DNA from: Lysobacter antibioticus
GTDB lineage: Bacteria; Pseudomonadota; Gammaproteobacteria; Xanthomonadales; Xanthomonadaceae
Assembly (NCBI RefSeq): GCF_001442535.1
Contig: NZ_CP013141.1
Span: 1,622,541 to 1,686,540, forward strand
DNA: 64,000 nt
Direction: 5' to 3'
Below, piece after piece: positions 12,231-20,429 of this stretch. The translations under genes were made by a program, and so were the position numbers. The notes beneath the pieces were generated by a model. The model was given only the letters and a program-made list of their open reading frames with translations. It ran no database searches and was not told the DNA's origin. Position 1 is the stretch's first letter, and each line of letters opens with the position of its first letter.

Positions 12231-12248
12231 GCGGAAGCTTTTGGCGTT

Positions 12249-12278
12249 TGATCTAGATCTTGATCTTGATCTTGATCT
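12249..12278. repeat. Hexamer tandem repeat TGATCT x5
   Basis: Five consecutive hexamers: TGATCT, AGATCT, then TGATCT three times. A short microsatellite-like run in non-coding DNA. Confidence 0.85.
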
Positions 12279-12476
12279 TGCTTGAGAGAAACGCCGCAAA
12301 CCGGTTACGGCGCTGTCGCGGCTTGCGCCGCTCCTACCCTCGCGGAAGCACGCCGCTTCGATGGGTAGCATCGGCGTTGTTGGTTCTGCGCGTCCAGTGG
12401 TCGCGACTTGCGGCCGAAGGAAATCCAGTAGGACGTCGCTCCTACAGGGGAATGGGACCGCCGCAGCCCCATCAAC

Positions 12477-13328
12477 TCATCCCTCGCCCACCGCCACCGG
12501 CCGCTGCGGATCCTCGATCCATCCGCTCCACGACCCGGTATACAGCGCCGCACCGTCGAAACCGGCATGCGCCATCGCCAACAGATGATGGCAGGCGGTC
12601 ACGCCGGAGCCGCACATCACCGCGGTCTGCGCCGGCGCATATCCTGCGAGCAAGGGCGCGAATTCGCCGGCGAGCGTTTCGCTCGACTTGAAGCGGCCAT
12701 CGGCGAGGTTGTTCGCATACGGGCGGTTGCGCGCCCCGGGCACATGGCCGGCGACGCGGTCGAGCGGTTCGACTTCGCCGCGGAAACGCTCGCCGGCGCG
12801 CGCGTCGATCAGCAGGCCGCCGGAATCGAGCAAGGAACGCACGTCCTGCGCATCCAGCACCCGGCGCGCGTCATAACTGGCTTCGTAGCGGGTGGCTGTC
12901 GGGGTCGGCACGAGGTCGTCGCTCGGCAGGCCGAGCGCGGTCCAGCGCTGCCAGCCGCCGTCGAGCACGGCGACGCGCTGGTGGCCGAGCACGCGCAGCA
13001 GGAACCACAGGCGCGCCGCGGCCAGGGCGCCGTCGCCGTTGTCGTAGACCACGACCTGGTGCTGCGCAGTGATGCCCCAGCGCCCGAGCGCGGCGGTGAA
13101 ATCGTCGGCCTCGGGCCAGGGATGACGGCCGCCGCCGGATTTGCGGTGATCGGACAGGTCGCGGTCGAGGTGGGCGTAACGCGCGCCGGGTACATGCGCC
13201 TGGCGATAGGCGGCTTCGCCGGCTTCGGTGTCGTTGAGGCCGAAACGCGCGTCGACGACGATCAGATCGTCGCGGCCCAGCGCGGCGGCGAGGTCTTCGG
13301 CCGATACCAGGGTGGTCCAGTCGCTCAT
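12477..13328 (-). CDS. sseA: 3-mercaptopyruvate/thiosulfate sulfurtransferase
   Basis: A 283-residue two-domain rhodanese. The inactive N-terminal domain covers about 1-140; the C-terminal domain has the catalytic loop CGSGVTA with C239. CGSG is the loop type of mercaptopyruvate sulfurtransferases, while thiosulfate-specific rhodaneses usually have CRKG, so sulfur transfer from 3-mercaptopyruvate is favoured. The pattern VVDARFGLNDT...GHVPGA agrees with SseA. Its ATG overlaps the stop of nudL (ATGA), making it the last gene of a three-gene minus-strand unit. Cytoplasmic; no signal peptide. Confidence 0.9.
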   Translation of the reverse strand: MSDWTTLVSAEDLAAALGRDDLIVVDARFGLNDTEAGEAAYRQAHVPGARYAHLDRDLSDHRKSGGGRHPWPEADDFTAALGRWGITAQHQVVVYDNGDGALAAARLWFLLRVLGHQRVAVLDGGWQRWTALGLPSDDLVPTPTATRYEASYDARRVLDAQDVRSLLDSGGLLIDARAGERFRGEVEPLDRVAGHVPGARNRPYANNLADGRFKSSETLAGEFAPLLAGYAPAQTAVMCGSGVTACHHLLAMAHAGFDGAALYTGSWSGWIEDPQRPVAVGEG

Positions 13329-13990
13329 CGGGTCGTCTCCAATCGCTGCCGCAGGTTCAACAGCATCGACGCGGTCGCGCCCCAGATGCGTTGGCTCGGA
13401 TAGCGGTATTCGAGCACATGGCGCGCGCGGCCCTTGTACTCGAGAGTGCGCGTGGTGAGGTTGTCGGGGTCCAGCAGGAAGGCCAGCGGCACTTCGAACA
13501 CCTCGGCGACTTCGTTCGGATCGGGCCGAGCGAGGTAGGCCGGGTCGATCACCGCGACCAGCGGCAACACGCGAAAGCCGGTGATCGTCACCAGCGGGTC
13601 GAGGAAACCGAGCGGCGCGATCAGCGCGGCCGGCACGCCGATTTCCTCTTCGGTCTCGCGCAAGGCAGCCGCGACCGCGTCGGCATCGCTGGGTTCGATG
13701 CGACCGCCGGGAAAGCTGACCTGGCCGCCGTGTTGGCGCAGGCCGTCGGTGCGCCGCGTAAGCAGCACCTGCACGCCGTCGGCGCGCGGCACCAGGCCGA
13801 CCAGCACCGCGGCTTGCGCATGCGAGGCGTCGTCGGGCAACAGCCCGCTCAGGTCGTCGAGGTTCCAGCCGTCGCTTTCGGGCGCTGCATCGAGCGGGTG
13901 CAGCGCCGCCAACAGGCGGGTGCGTTCGCGCGAATCGCCGTCGAGAAAGTCGGCGCCCATGAAGGCCGGCGTTGGCGCAGGCGCAGTCAC
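13325..13990 (-). CDS. nudL: Nudix CoA pyrophosphatase-like hydrolase
   Basis: A 221-residue Nudix hydrolase. The CoA-pyrophosphatase signature LLTRRTDGLRQHGGQVSFPGG spans about 77-96 and is followed by a Nudix helix ending RETEEEIGV (111-119). This variant box is the one seen in NudL, which cleaves coenzyme A and related diphosphates. The GTG start at 13990 overlaps the stop of the DUF1289 gene; the alternative ATG at 13960 lacks a ribosome site, so coupling through the GTG is preferred. It lies between the DUF1289 gene and sseA in a tightly packed unit. Confidence 0.88.
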   Translation of the reverse strand: MTAPAPTPAFMGADFLDGDSRERTRLLAALHPLDAAPESDGWNLDDLSGLLPDDASHAQAAVLVGLVPRADGVQVLLTRRTDGLRQHGGQVSFPGGRIEPSDADAVAAALRETEEEIGVPAALIAPLGFLDPLVTITGFRVLPLVAVIDPAYLARPDPNEVAEVFEVPLAFLLDPDNLTTRTLEYKGRARHVLEYRYPSQRIWGATASMLLNLRQRLETTR

Positions 13991-14187
13991 CGCAGCTTCG
14001 ACTCGCGCTGCGGCAACACTACTTCCATCAGGCGCAGGCGCTCATCGTCGTTCATCTGCGACCAACGGGCGATTTCGGCCGTGGTCCGGTGGCAGCCCGA
14101 GCACAGGCCGTCGTCGCCGAGTTGGCAGACACCGATGCACGGACTCAACACCGCGCGGAATGTCGTCATATCGTCCACCGAGGCCAT
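13987..14187 (-). CDS. DUF1289 small Cys-rich protein
   Basis: A 66-residue protein with four cysteines in the DUF1289 pattern: SPCIGVCQLGDDGLCSGCHR, then AEIARWSQMNDDER. The cysteines probably bind a metal or cluster; no biochemical role is established for this family as far as I know. The start at 14187 (MASVDD) is uncertain; the ATG at 14169 (MTTFRAV) is the alternative, and neither has a strong ribosome site. It is the first gene of the DUF1289-nudL-sseA unit, overlapping nudL by four bases. Confidence 0.8.
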   Translation of the reverse strand: MASVDDMTTFRAVLSPCIGVCQLGDDGLCSGCHRTTAEIARWSQMNDDERLRLMEVVLPQRESKLR

Positions 14188-14313
14188 GCCGCCATTGTGC
14201 CTGGCGGGGCGACCTCGTAAAGCCCGACCGATGCGATCGGCAGGCCGTGCGAAACATCGGGTACCGCGCATCGATCTTTGGATCGCCCGACGCGCCGCCC
14301 CGCTCCAGAAACG

Positions 14314-14340
14314 ACTTGCGCCGGGCTAGCCGGCGCAAGT
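14314..14340 (-). terminator. Stem-loop after the FKBP gene
   Basis: A perfect 11-bp inverted repeat (ACTTGCGCCGG with CCGGCGCAAGT) with a 5-nt loop, about 20 bp beyond the FKBP stop. On the minus strand it is followed by the weak T-tract CGTTTC. Confidence 0.65.
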
Positions 14341-14359
14341 CTGTGACGCTTGTCTGATC

Positions 14360-15046
14360 TTACTTGACGCTGACCAGCTTGATTTCGAACTGCACGGCGA
14401 CGTTCGGCGGGTACGGGGTACGCGGGTCGGCGCCGTAGGCCTTGTCGGCCGGCAGGGTCACTTCCCACTTCGAACCGCTCGGCATCTGCAGCAGCACTTC
14501 GCGCATCGCCGCCATTTCGATTTCGCTGACCTTGATCGACGGAATCGAGTTGGCCGGACGCGCCTGCTCCGGACGCTGGCCCCACGGGAACGGACCGGCG
14601 ACTTCCAGGGCGACGGTGCTGGCCTGGGTCGGCTTGGCGCCGGTACCGGTGTCGATGATGCGGTACTGCACGCCGCTCGGCAGCGCCTTCACGCCGGCCT
14701 TGGCCTTATTGCCGTTGATGAAGGTGTCGCTCTTGCCTTTGTTTTCGGCAGCGGCCTTGTCCCACTCGGCCTTGGCCTTGTCCTGCTGGCGCTTCTGCAT
14801 GTTCTGCACGGCAGTGCGCAGCTGGTCGACCGGCACCGACGGCGGCTTCTTGCCGTAACCGTCCTGCAGACCCTTGACGATCGTGTTGACATCGACCTGC
14901 TCACCGCTTTCGACGGCGTTGCGGCCGAGGTCGTAGCCGAGCGCATAGCTCAGCTTGCCCTTCTCGGAAGAAGTGTCCTGCGCGACGGCGTTGCCGGCGG
15001 TCAGTGCCAGGGCCGCAACGGCGGCAGCAATCAAACGCAACTTCAT
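14360..15046 (-). CDS. Periplasmic FKBP-type peptidyl-prolyl isomerase, degenerate active site
   Basis: A 228-residue exported protein. It has a signal peptide (cleavage after GNAVAQ), an FkpA/Mip-type dimerisation domain (KGKLSYALGYDLGRNAVESG onward, to about 110), a charged helix, and a C-terminal FKBP domain ending PYPPNVAVQFEIKLVSVK. The fold is recognisable by MPSGSKWEVTLPADKAYG, but active-site positions are lost: the FDSS loop is absent and the PGW tryptophan region reads VSEIEMAAM. Prolyl isomerase activity may be weak, leaving a chaperone role. The ATG at 15046 is preceded by GGAG. Monocistronic. Confidence 0.82.
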   Translation of the reverse strand: MKLRLIAAAVAALALTAGNAVAQDTSSEKGKLSYALGYDLGRNAVESGEQVDVNTIVKGLQDGYGKKPPSVPVDQLRTAVQNMQKRQQDKAKAEWDKAAAENKGKSDTFINGNKAKAGVKALPSGVQYRIIDTGTGAKPTQASTVALEVAGPFPWGQRPEQARPANSIPSIKVSEIEMAAMREVLLQMPSGSKWEVTLPADKAYGADPRTPYPPNVAVQFEIKLVSVK

Positions 15047-15282
15047 TCGGTGGAATCTCCGGTAATGGCACGGGGCGACTGCGTCGCCCCGATCGGCTAG
15101 GGGCATAGTCCAATCATGCCCCGATGTAGAAGCCCTGGGTCGGTCGTAAGTGCCCGACAGGACGAGTTAGGATACCGGCGGCAGCGCTTAACCGCCACTG
15201 ACGACCGGGGATCAGACCGCGACGCAGGGCCGGAGTTCCCTGCCTGCCGCCCCCCATTCCCCCGGAATCCTACGGCCATCAC

Positions 15283-16065
15283 ATGACCGAATCGCCCCTG
15301 CTGATCGCCGATCGCGGCGCCGTGCGCCAGATCACCGTCAACCGTCCCGACAAGCTGAACGCGCTCAATGCCGCGACCCTGGACGCCCTGCTGGCCGCCT
15401 TCGAGGCCGCCGCGGCCGACCCGGCGGTGCGCGCCGTGGTGCTGACCGGCGCCGGCCCCAAGGCCTTCGTCGCCGGCGCCGACATCTCGGAAATGAACAC
15501 CCTGACCCCGGTCCAGGGCCGCGATTTCTCCCAGCGCGGGCAGAAACTGATGCGCCGGATCGAGAAGATGCCCAAACCCGTCATCGGCATGATCAACGGC
15601 TTCGCCCTCGGCGGCGGCCTGGAACTGGCGATGGGCTGCCATCTGCGCATCGCCTCCGACAACGCCAAGATCGGCCAGCCCGAGATCAACCTCGGCCTGA
15701 TCCCGGGCTTCGGCGGCACTCAGCGCCTGCTGCGCCTGGCCGGCCGCGCCGCCACCCTGGAGCTGTGCCTGGTCGGCACCCCGATCGACGCCGCGCGTGC
15801 GCGCGAGCTGGGCATCGTCAATCGGGTGGTGCCGGCGGCCGAGCTCGAAGCCGAGACCTTCAAGCTCGCCGAACAGCTCGCCGCGGCCGCGCCGCTGGCG
15901 CTGCGCGGCGTGCTCGACTGCATCGCGGTCGGCGGCGAATGCGGGATCGAAGAAGGTTTGGAATACGAAACCGCGCAGTTCGGCCTGATGTTCGCGACCG
16001 ACGACATGCGCGAAGGCACCACCGCCTTCCTCGAACGGCGCAAGCCCGCTTTCGCCGGAACGTGA
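15283..16065 (+). CDS. Enoyl-CoA hydratase
   Basis: A 260-residue crotonase with the complete hydratase machinery: E114 in GGGLELAMG and E134 in GQPEINLG are the two catalytic glutamates, and VAGADISEM gives the oxyanion hole. It adds water to 2-enoyl-CoA in beta-oxidation or amino-acid breakdown. Unlike the crotonase paralogue at 9457-10215, both catalytic residues are present. Its stop overlaps the GTG start of the next small gene (GTGA). Cytoplasmic. Confidence 0.92.
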   Translation: MTESPLLIADRGAVRQITVNRPDKLNALNAATLDALLAAFEAAAADPAVRAVVLTGAGPKAFVAGADISEMNTLTPVQGRDFSQRGQKLMRRIEKMPKPVIGMINGFALGGGLELAMGCHLRIASDNAKIGQPEINLGLIPGFGGTQRLLRLAGRAATLELCLVGTPIDAARARELGIVNRVVPAAELEAETFKLAEQLAAAAPLALRGVLDCIAVGGECGIEEGLEYETAQFGLMFATDDMREGTTAFLERRKPAFAGT

Positions 16066-16514
16066 ACGAGCGCACGTCCGCGCCGTGCCGCTGCGCTTGC
16101 GCCGATGCGCGCGGCGCGACGGCGCATGCGATCGTCGCCGTCCTGGCGCAGGACGACCTGGATGCCGCGATCGCGCTCGGTTTGTTGAGCGCGAACTTCG
16201 ACGACGGCATCGTCTGTCGCCAGTGCACGGACGCCTGCACGCAGGCGCTGCGTAGCACGCGCGAGGCGCGCCTGCGCGCGCTGGCGGCGCGCGAACGTTA
16301 CCGCGCACGTAACCTTCGCCTGCAGCGACGCGCCGACGAACGCGCCGCACAACGCGCCGCGGCGCCCGCCCCCGAGCACGCGCTCGGCAACACCGCCGAC
16401 CACGTGATCGCCGACACCTCTCCCCCCGCCACGCAGCGCCCGGCCCTGCCTTCGGCCGCCGCGGCCGCCTTGGCCCGCGCCAAGGCCAAGGCCGCGCAGC
16501 GCGGACCGACCTGA
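16062..16514 (+). CDS. Uncharacterised Cys-containing protein between ech and nth
   Basis: An open frame of 150 residues starting with GTG at 16062, overlapping the hydratase stop. There is no ATG in the frame, so GTG is the only plausible start. The N-terminal half has cysteine clusters CRCACADA and CRQCTDAC with a hydrophobic stretch between (AIVAVLAQDDLDAAIALGLL), which suggests a small metal-binding domain. The C-terminal half is Ala/Arg-rich, helical and low in complexity. Tight packing between ech and nth and strong third-position GC support real coding. I do not recognise the family. Confidence 0.6.
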   Translation: MNERTSAPCRCACADARGATAHAIVAVLAQDDLDAAIALGLLSANFDDGIVCRQCTDACTQALRSTREARLRALAARERYRARNLRLQRRADERAAQRAAAPAPEHALGNTADHVIADTSPPATQRPALPSAAAAALARAKAKAAQRGPT

Positions 16515-16528
16515 GACCCACCCTCCGC

Positions 16529-17389
16529 ATGGCCAAGACCTCCCCGCCCGCCGTCAAGCCCGCCAGGAACGCCGCCAGCAAGACGCTCAAGCAGGCGATC
16601 AAGAAAGTCGCCAAGAAGGCGGTCGCAAAACCTGCTGCGAAATTCCCGGCCAAGCGCGCCGCGAGCAAGCCCGCTACGACCAAGCCGGCCGCAAAAAAGA
16701 CCGCGAAACCGGCCGGCAAACGCGTCCCCAGTCTCGCTCCGGCCGAGATCGAGGAGATGTTCTCGCGTCTGCAGGCCTTGAACCCGAAGCCGACCACCGA
16801 GCTCGAATACAGCACGCCGTTCGAGTTGCTGGTCGCGGTGGTGTTGTCGGCGCAGGCCACCGACGTCGGCGTCAACAAGGCCATGCGCAAGCTGTTCCCG
16901 GTCGCCAACACGCCGCAGGCGATCGCCGCACTCGGCGTCGACGGGCTCAAGCCCTACATCGCCACGATCGGCCTGTTCAACACCAAGGCCGCGAACGTGA
17001 TCGCCTTGTCGCAACAGCTCCTCGAACGGCACGGCGGCGAAGTGCCGCACGACCGCGCCGCGCTCGAAGCCCTGCCCGGGGTCGGCCGTAAGACCGCCAA
17101 CGTCGTGCTCAACACCGCCTTCGGCGAACCGACCATGGCCGTGGATACTCACATTTTCCGGGTCTCCAACCGCACCGGCCTGGCGCCCGGCAAGGACGTG
17201 CGCGCGGTCGAGGACGGCCTGCTCAAGGCGGTGCCCGCGCCCTATCTGCACGACGCGCATCACTGGCTGATCCTGCACGGACGTTACGTTTGCAAGGCAC
17301 GCAAGCCCGATTGCCCGCATTGCGCGATCCGTGATCTGTGCCGCTTCGCGGACAAAACGCCAGGCGAACCCGAGCCCATAGCGGCTTGA
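16529..17389 (+). CDS. nth: Endonuclease III with Lys/Ala-rich N-terminal extension
   Basis: Base-excision repair DNA glycosylase/AP lyase for oxidised pyrimidines, 286 residues. The helix-hairpin-helix LPGVGRKTANVV supplies the catalytic lysine K188, and D206 (VDTHIFR) is the conserved aspartate. The C-terminal cluster C255-x6-C262-x2-C265-x5-C271 binds [4Fe-4S]. The first 65 residues are an added Lys/Ala/Pro tail with histone-H1-like composition; the E. coli enzyme has about 211 residues. No clear ribosome site precedes ATG 16529, so the start is not fully certain, but the tail is encoded in the same strong frame. Confidence 0.94.
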   Translation: MAKTSPPAVKPARNAASKTLKQAIKKVAKKAVAKPAAKFPAKRAASKPATTKPAAKKTAKPAGKRVPSLAPAEIEEMFSRLQALNPKPTTELEYSTPFELLVAVVLSAQATDVGVNKAMRKLFPVANTPQAIAALGVDGLKPYIATIGLFNTKAANVIALSQQLLERHGGEVPHDRAALEALPGVGRKTANVVLNTAFGEPTMAVDTHIFRVSNRTGLAPGKDVRAVEDGLLKAVPAPYLHDAHHWLILHGRYVCKARKPDCPHCAIRDLCRFADKTPGEPEPIAA

Positions 17390-17429
17390 TTTCAAAAGCA
17401 ATTCGAATCGGCGCCGCGCGCTTGCGCGA

Positions 17430-17447
17430 GCGTCATCGCAGCGTCAT
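17430..17447 (+). promoter_or_regulatory. Pho-box-like site upstream of the porin
   Basis: Two half sites GCGTCAT separated by CGCA, giving the 11-bp repeat spacing of PhoB boxes (consensus CTGTCAT-N4-CTGTCAT). A further half site CTGTCAC lies at 17468-17474. Confidence 0.6.
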
Positions 17448-17534
17448 GCCTGCGAAATAAGTCAGATCTGTCACATTTACGCAACTTTCACACTCTAGCC
17501 TGCGCGCCATCACTCCACGCCTCAGGGCTAGACC

Positions 17535-18809
17535 ATGAAACTCTCCCGCAACACCCTTGCCGTCGCGTTGTTCGCCGCTCTCGCAGCGCCCGCCGCGCAC
17601 GCCGAAATCGCACTCGACGTCATCGGCGACTCGGAAGTCACCTTCGAAGGTCTGCTGCAGGCGGATTACAACGATTTCAACAGCGACGTCCTCAACCTCA
17701 ACGCCGACGTGCCGGACGGCAAGGACAACGACAACGAACTGCGCCGCGCCGAGCTGGTGCTGAAGGGCAAGGGCCCGGGCAACATCGAGTGGGTCGCCGG
17801 TTACGACGCCAAGGCCGACAAGTTCCTCGACGTCAACCTGAAGTACAAGCTCGGCGGCAACGCCAACCATTACATCCAGGTCGGCCAGTACAAGCAGCCC
17901 AACAGCCTGGAAGAGCTGTCCTCGACCAAGAACAACGATTTCATCTCCAAGGCGATGGTGACCAACACCTTCGGCGTGGCGCGCCGCCTCGGCGCCGCCT
18001 ACAGCTACGGCACCAACGACTGGAGCCTGACCGCGAGCTACTTCGGCCGCGAGCTGACCCGTAACCTCGCCCACGGCTCGGGCTACGGCCTGCGCGGCAC
18101 CTTCGCCCCGATCAACGAGAAGGGCAACATCCTCCACCTCGGCCTGTCCTACGTCGACCTCGATACCGACGCCGACACCGTGCGCATCCGCACCCGTCCG
18201 CAGGTCGACCTCGCCGCCGGCCGCTTGGTCGACACCGGTAACCTGCTCAACGTCGATCGCCAGAACACCATCGGCGCCGAAGCGATGTGGGTGCACGGCC
18301 CGGTCAAGGTCCAGGCCGAGTACATGCGTTCGGAGTTCGACCGCTACGCCACCCGCTCCATCGCCCAGCCGGGCAAGAAGTTCAGCGGCGACAGCTTCTA
18401 CGTCAGCGGCGTGTGGAACATCACCGGCGAGACCTGGGGCTACAAGGCGGGCGTGCCGACCACCCCGCTGCCCGACGAGCCCGCCAGCGGCATGTGGCAG
18501 GTCGGCCTGCGCTACGACAAGGTCGACCTCAACGACGGCTCGCTGCGCCCGGGCGCGACCCCGACCGCCGCACCGATCGTCGACGGCGTGCTCGGCGGTG
18601 AAATGGACGCCTGGACGGTCGGCGTGAATTGGTACTGGCGCTCGAACTTCAAGTTCATGCTCGACTACTCGATCGTCGACAGCTCGCGCTACATCGGCAA
18701 GACCAGCGCCACCTACTCGCAGACCGCGGCCTACAACAACCGCACCTTCAACCGCGTGGTCGACGACAGCCCGAACGTGATCTCGGCGCGCGTGCAGTTC
18801 TACTGGTAA
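17535..18809 (+). CDS. oprP: Phosphate/polyphosphate-selective porin, OprP/OprO family
   Basis: A 424-residue outer-membrane beta-barrel protein. Signal peptide MKLSRNTLAVALFAALAAPAAHA is followed by alternating amphipathic strands and the terminal aromatic signature VQFYW for Bam-dependent insertion. Sequence patterns such as RRAELVLKGKGP and YIQVGQYKQPNSLEEL are typical of phosphate-selective porins. It would let phosphate or polyphosphate cross the outer membrane to the two PstS proteins encoded downstream. It has its own Pho-box-like site and a terminator, so it is a separate transcript of the same regulon. Selectivity for phosphate versus polyphosphate is not decidable here. Confidence 0.88.
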   Translation: MKLSRNTLAVALFAALAAPAAHAEIALDVIGDSEVTFEGLLQADYNDFNSDVLNLNADVPDGKDNDNELRRAELVLKGKGPGNIEWVAGYDAKADKFLDVNLKYKLGGNANHYIQVGQYKQPNSLEELSSTKNNDFISKAMVTNTFGVARRLGAAYSYGTNDWSLTASYFGRELTRNLAHGSGYGLRGTFAPINEKGNILHLGLSYVDLDTDADTVRIRTRPQVDLAAGRLVDTGNLLNVDRQNTIGAEAMWVHGPVKVQAEYMRSEFDRYATRSIAQPGKKFSGDSFYVSGVWNITGETWGYKAGVPTTPLPDEPASGMWQVGLRYDKVDLNDGSLRPGATPTAAPIVDGVLGGEMDAWTVGVNWYWRSNFKFMLDYSIVDSSRYIGKTSATYSQTAAYNNRTFNRVVDDSPNVISARVQFYW

Positions 18810-18867
18810 GCCGCGGCTTACCGCTCCGATCGGACATCTCTCCCCCTCGATCGGCAACGATCGTTAC

Positions 18868-18897
18868 GGGCGCGGCCTAGGCCGCGCCCTTCTTTTG
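18868..18897 (+). terminator. Terminator after the porin gene
   Basis: A perfect 10-bp stem (GGGCGCGGCC with GGCCGCGCCC) around a 2-base centre, followed by TTCTTTTG. Confidence 0.8.
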
Positions 18898-18924
18898 CGC
18901 GCACCGCGCGTCGGAAAGAAAGGG

Positions 18925-18942
18925 ATGTCACGTCCTTGTCAT
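18925..18942 (+). promoter_or_regulatory. Pho box 1 upstream of pstS
   Basis: ATGTCAC-GTCC-TTGTCAT: two close matches to the PhoB half site with the correct 4-nt spacer. Confidence 0.75.
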
Positions 18943-18957
18943 GTTTTCGCCTCGTGA

Positions 18958-18975
18958 CTGTCATTGAACCGTTAT
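18958..18975 (+). promoter_or_regulatory. Pho box 2 upstream of pstS
   Basis: CTGTCAT-TGAA-CCGTTAT, starting exactly 33 bp (three 11-bp repeats) after box 1, so PhoB dimers on both boxes would face the same side of the helix. Confidence 0.75.
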
Positions 18976-19026
18976 GAAATTCGCCGCAACGGATCCGTGC
19001 CAGCCGTCTCTCTTCAGGAGCTCACC

Positions 19027-20046
19027 GTGTTCAAGTCTCTGTCCTTCCGCCTGACCGCACTCGCCCTCGCGACCGCGTTCGCCGTCAACGCCCAGGCCGC
19101 CGACGTCACCGGCGCGGGCGCGTCGTTCGTGTATCCCGTGATGTCGAAGTGGTCGGCCGACTACGCCAAGTCGACCAGCAAGAAAGTGAACTACCAGTCG
19201 ATCGGCTCCGGCGGCGGCATCGCCCAGATCAAGGCCGCGACGGTCGACTTCGGTTCCTCCGACGCCCCGCTCAAGCCCGAAGAGCTCGCCAAGTTCGGCC
19301 TGGCCCAATTCCCGTCGGTGATCGGCGGCGTGGTGCCGGTGATCAACGTGCCGGGCGTGGCCTCGGGCGCGATGAAGCTCGACGGCGCGACCCTGGCCGG
19401 CATCTTCCTCGGCAAGATCACCATGTGGAACGACCCGGCGATCGTCGCCCTCAACGGCGGCCTGAAACTGCCGGCCAAGAAGATCACCGTCGTCCACCGT
19501 TCCGACGGTTCGGGCACGACCTTCAACTTCGTCAACTACCTGTCCAAGGTCAGCGGCGATTGGAAGAGCTCGGTCGGCGAAGGCACCGCGGTCAAGTGGC
19601 CGACCGGTATCGGCGGCAAGGGCAACGAAGGCGTGGCCGCCTACGTCAAGCAGATCCAGGGCGGCATCGGCTATGTCGAGCTGTCGTACGCGCTGCAGAA
19701 CAAGATGGCGTATTCGCGCCTGAAGAACGCCGACGGCAACTTCGTGCTGCCGACCGACGAAACCTTCTCGGCCGCCGCCGCGAGCGCCAACTGGGCCGAC
19801 GCCAAGGACTTCTACCTGGTCATGACCAACGCGCCGGGCGAGAACTCCTGGCCGATCACCGCGACCAACTTCATCCTGATGTACAAGCAGCCCAAGAACG
19901 CCGCCGGCGCCAAGAACGCCAAGGAATTCTTCCGCTGGGTCTACGCCAACGGCGACCAGCAGGCCAAGACGCTCGACTACGTGCCGCTGCCGGACGCGCT
20001 GGTCAAGCAGATCGAGACCTATTGGACGGCGAACATGAACTACTGA
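19027..20046 (+). CDS. pstS: Phosphate ABC transporter substrate-binding protein (soluble)
   Basis: A 339-residue periplasmic phosphate-binding protein. The GTG at 19027 is chosen because AGGAG lies 6 nt upstream and it yields a clean signal peptide (FKSLSFRLTALALATAFAVNAQA); the Pho boxes end 51 bp upstream. Phosphate-binding segments are visible: GAGASFVYP, QSIGSGGGIAQIK, DFGSSDAPL and HRSDGSGTTFNF. It delivers phosphate to PstCAB. It ends at a strong terminator, so it can be produced in excess over the transporter. It is closely similar to the lipoprotein PstS encoded next. Confidence 0.95.
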   Translation: MFKSLSFRLTALALATAFAVNAQAADVTGAGASFVYPVMSKWSADYAKSTSKKVNYQSIGSGGGIAQIKAATVDFGSSDAPLKPEELAKFGLAQFPSVIGGVVPVINVPGVASGAMKLDGATLAGIFLGKITMWNDPAIVALNGGLKLPAKKITVVHRSDGSGTTFNFVNYLSKVSGDWKSSVGEGTAVKWPTGIGGKGNEGVAAYVKQIQGGIGYVELSYALQNKMAYSRLKNADGNFVLPTDETFSAAAASANWADAKDFYLVMTNAPGENSWPITATNFILMYKQPKNAAGAKNAKEFFRWVYANGDQQAKTLDYVPLPDALVKQIETYWTANMNY

Positions 20047-20107
20047 TCCGACCGATCGTCGGATCCGGGGGGATCCTTCAGATCGGGGAGATCGGCAGAT
20101 CGGACAC

Positions 20108-20135
20108 AACGGGCCTTCGGGCCCGTTTTGTTTTT
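20108..20135 (+). terminator. Terminator after pstS
   Basis: An 8-bp stem AACGGGCC/GGCCCGTT with a TTCG tetraloop and the tail TTTTGTTTTT. Confidence 0.92.
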
Positions 20136-20411
20136 GCGGGAATCGGGTGTCGGGAGGCGGGAGACTTCGGCATCCGGTCCGGATCAAGCCCTGGGTACTC
20201 GGCTCCGCCGAAGTAAGCGGAGCCCGGCTGCGCGAAAACCACCGTAGGGACACACGCCCGCACTTGCTCCGCCGTCCCGAATCGCCCGTGCCGCAGTCAC
20301 CCGGGAACCGGAATTTCGGCCGTTTATGACCGCCAGACGCCAGCCGCAGGCCTCCAAACCGCGATCCCCAGCACCCTGAACCGTGCTTCGCTACAGATTC
20401 ATGACGAATCG

Positions 20412-20429
20412 ATGTCATAGCCGTGTAAC
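20412..20429 (+). promoter_or_regulatory. Pho-box-like site upstream of the second pstS
   Basis: ATGTCAT-AGCC-GTGTAAC, one strong and one weaker half site with 11-bp phasing, about 67 bp before the start codon. Confidence 0.6.

Larger units (their letters stand above)
11720..12476. other. 757-bp gene-free region dense in small repeats
   Basis: No credible gene. It contains two GTAG-type palindromes in a shared context (CGAAGGAAATCCA then GTAGGAC...GTCCTAC-like arms at 11944-11961 and 12428-12445), another GTAG unit in reverse orientation near 12315-12338, a long inverted repeat at 12086-12118, two hairpins at 12183-12230 and a hexamer run at 12249-12278. Confidence 0.7.

Noticed and set aside
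12260..12691. Open frame crossing the repeat nest into the sseA gene
   Set aside because: It is composed of repeat-derived sequence and runs antisense to sseA; not a gene.
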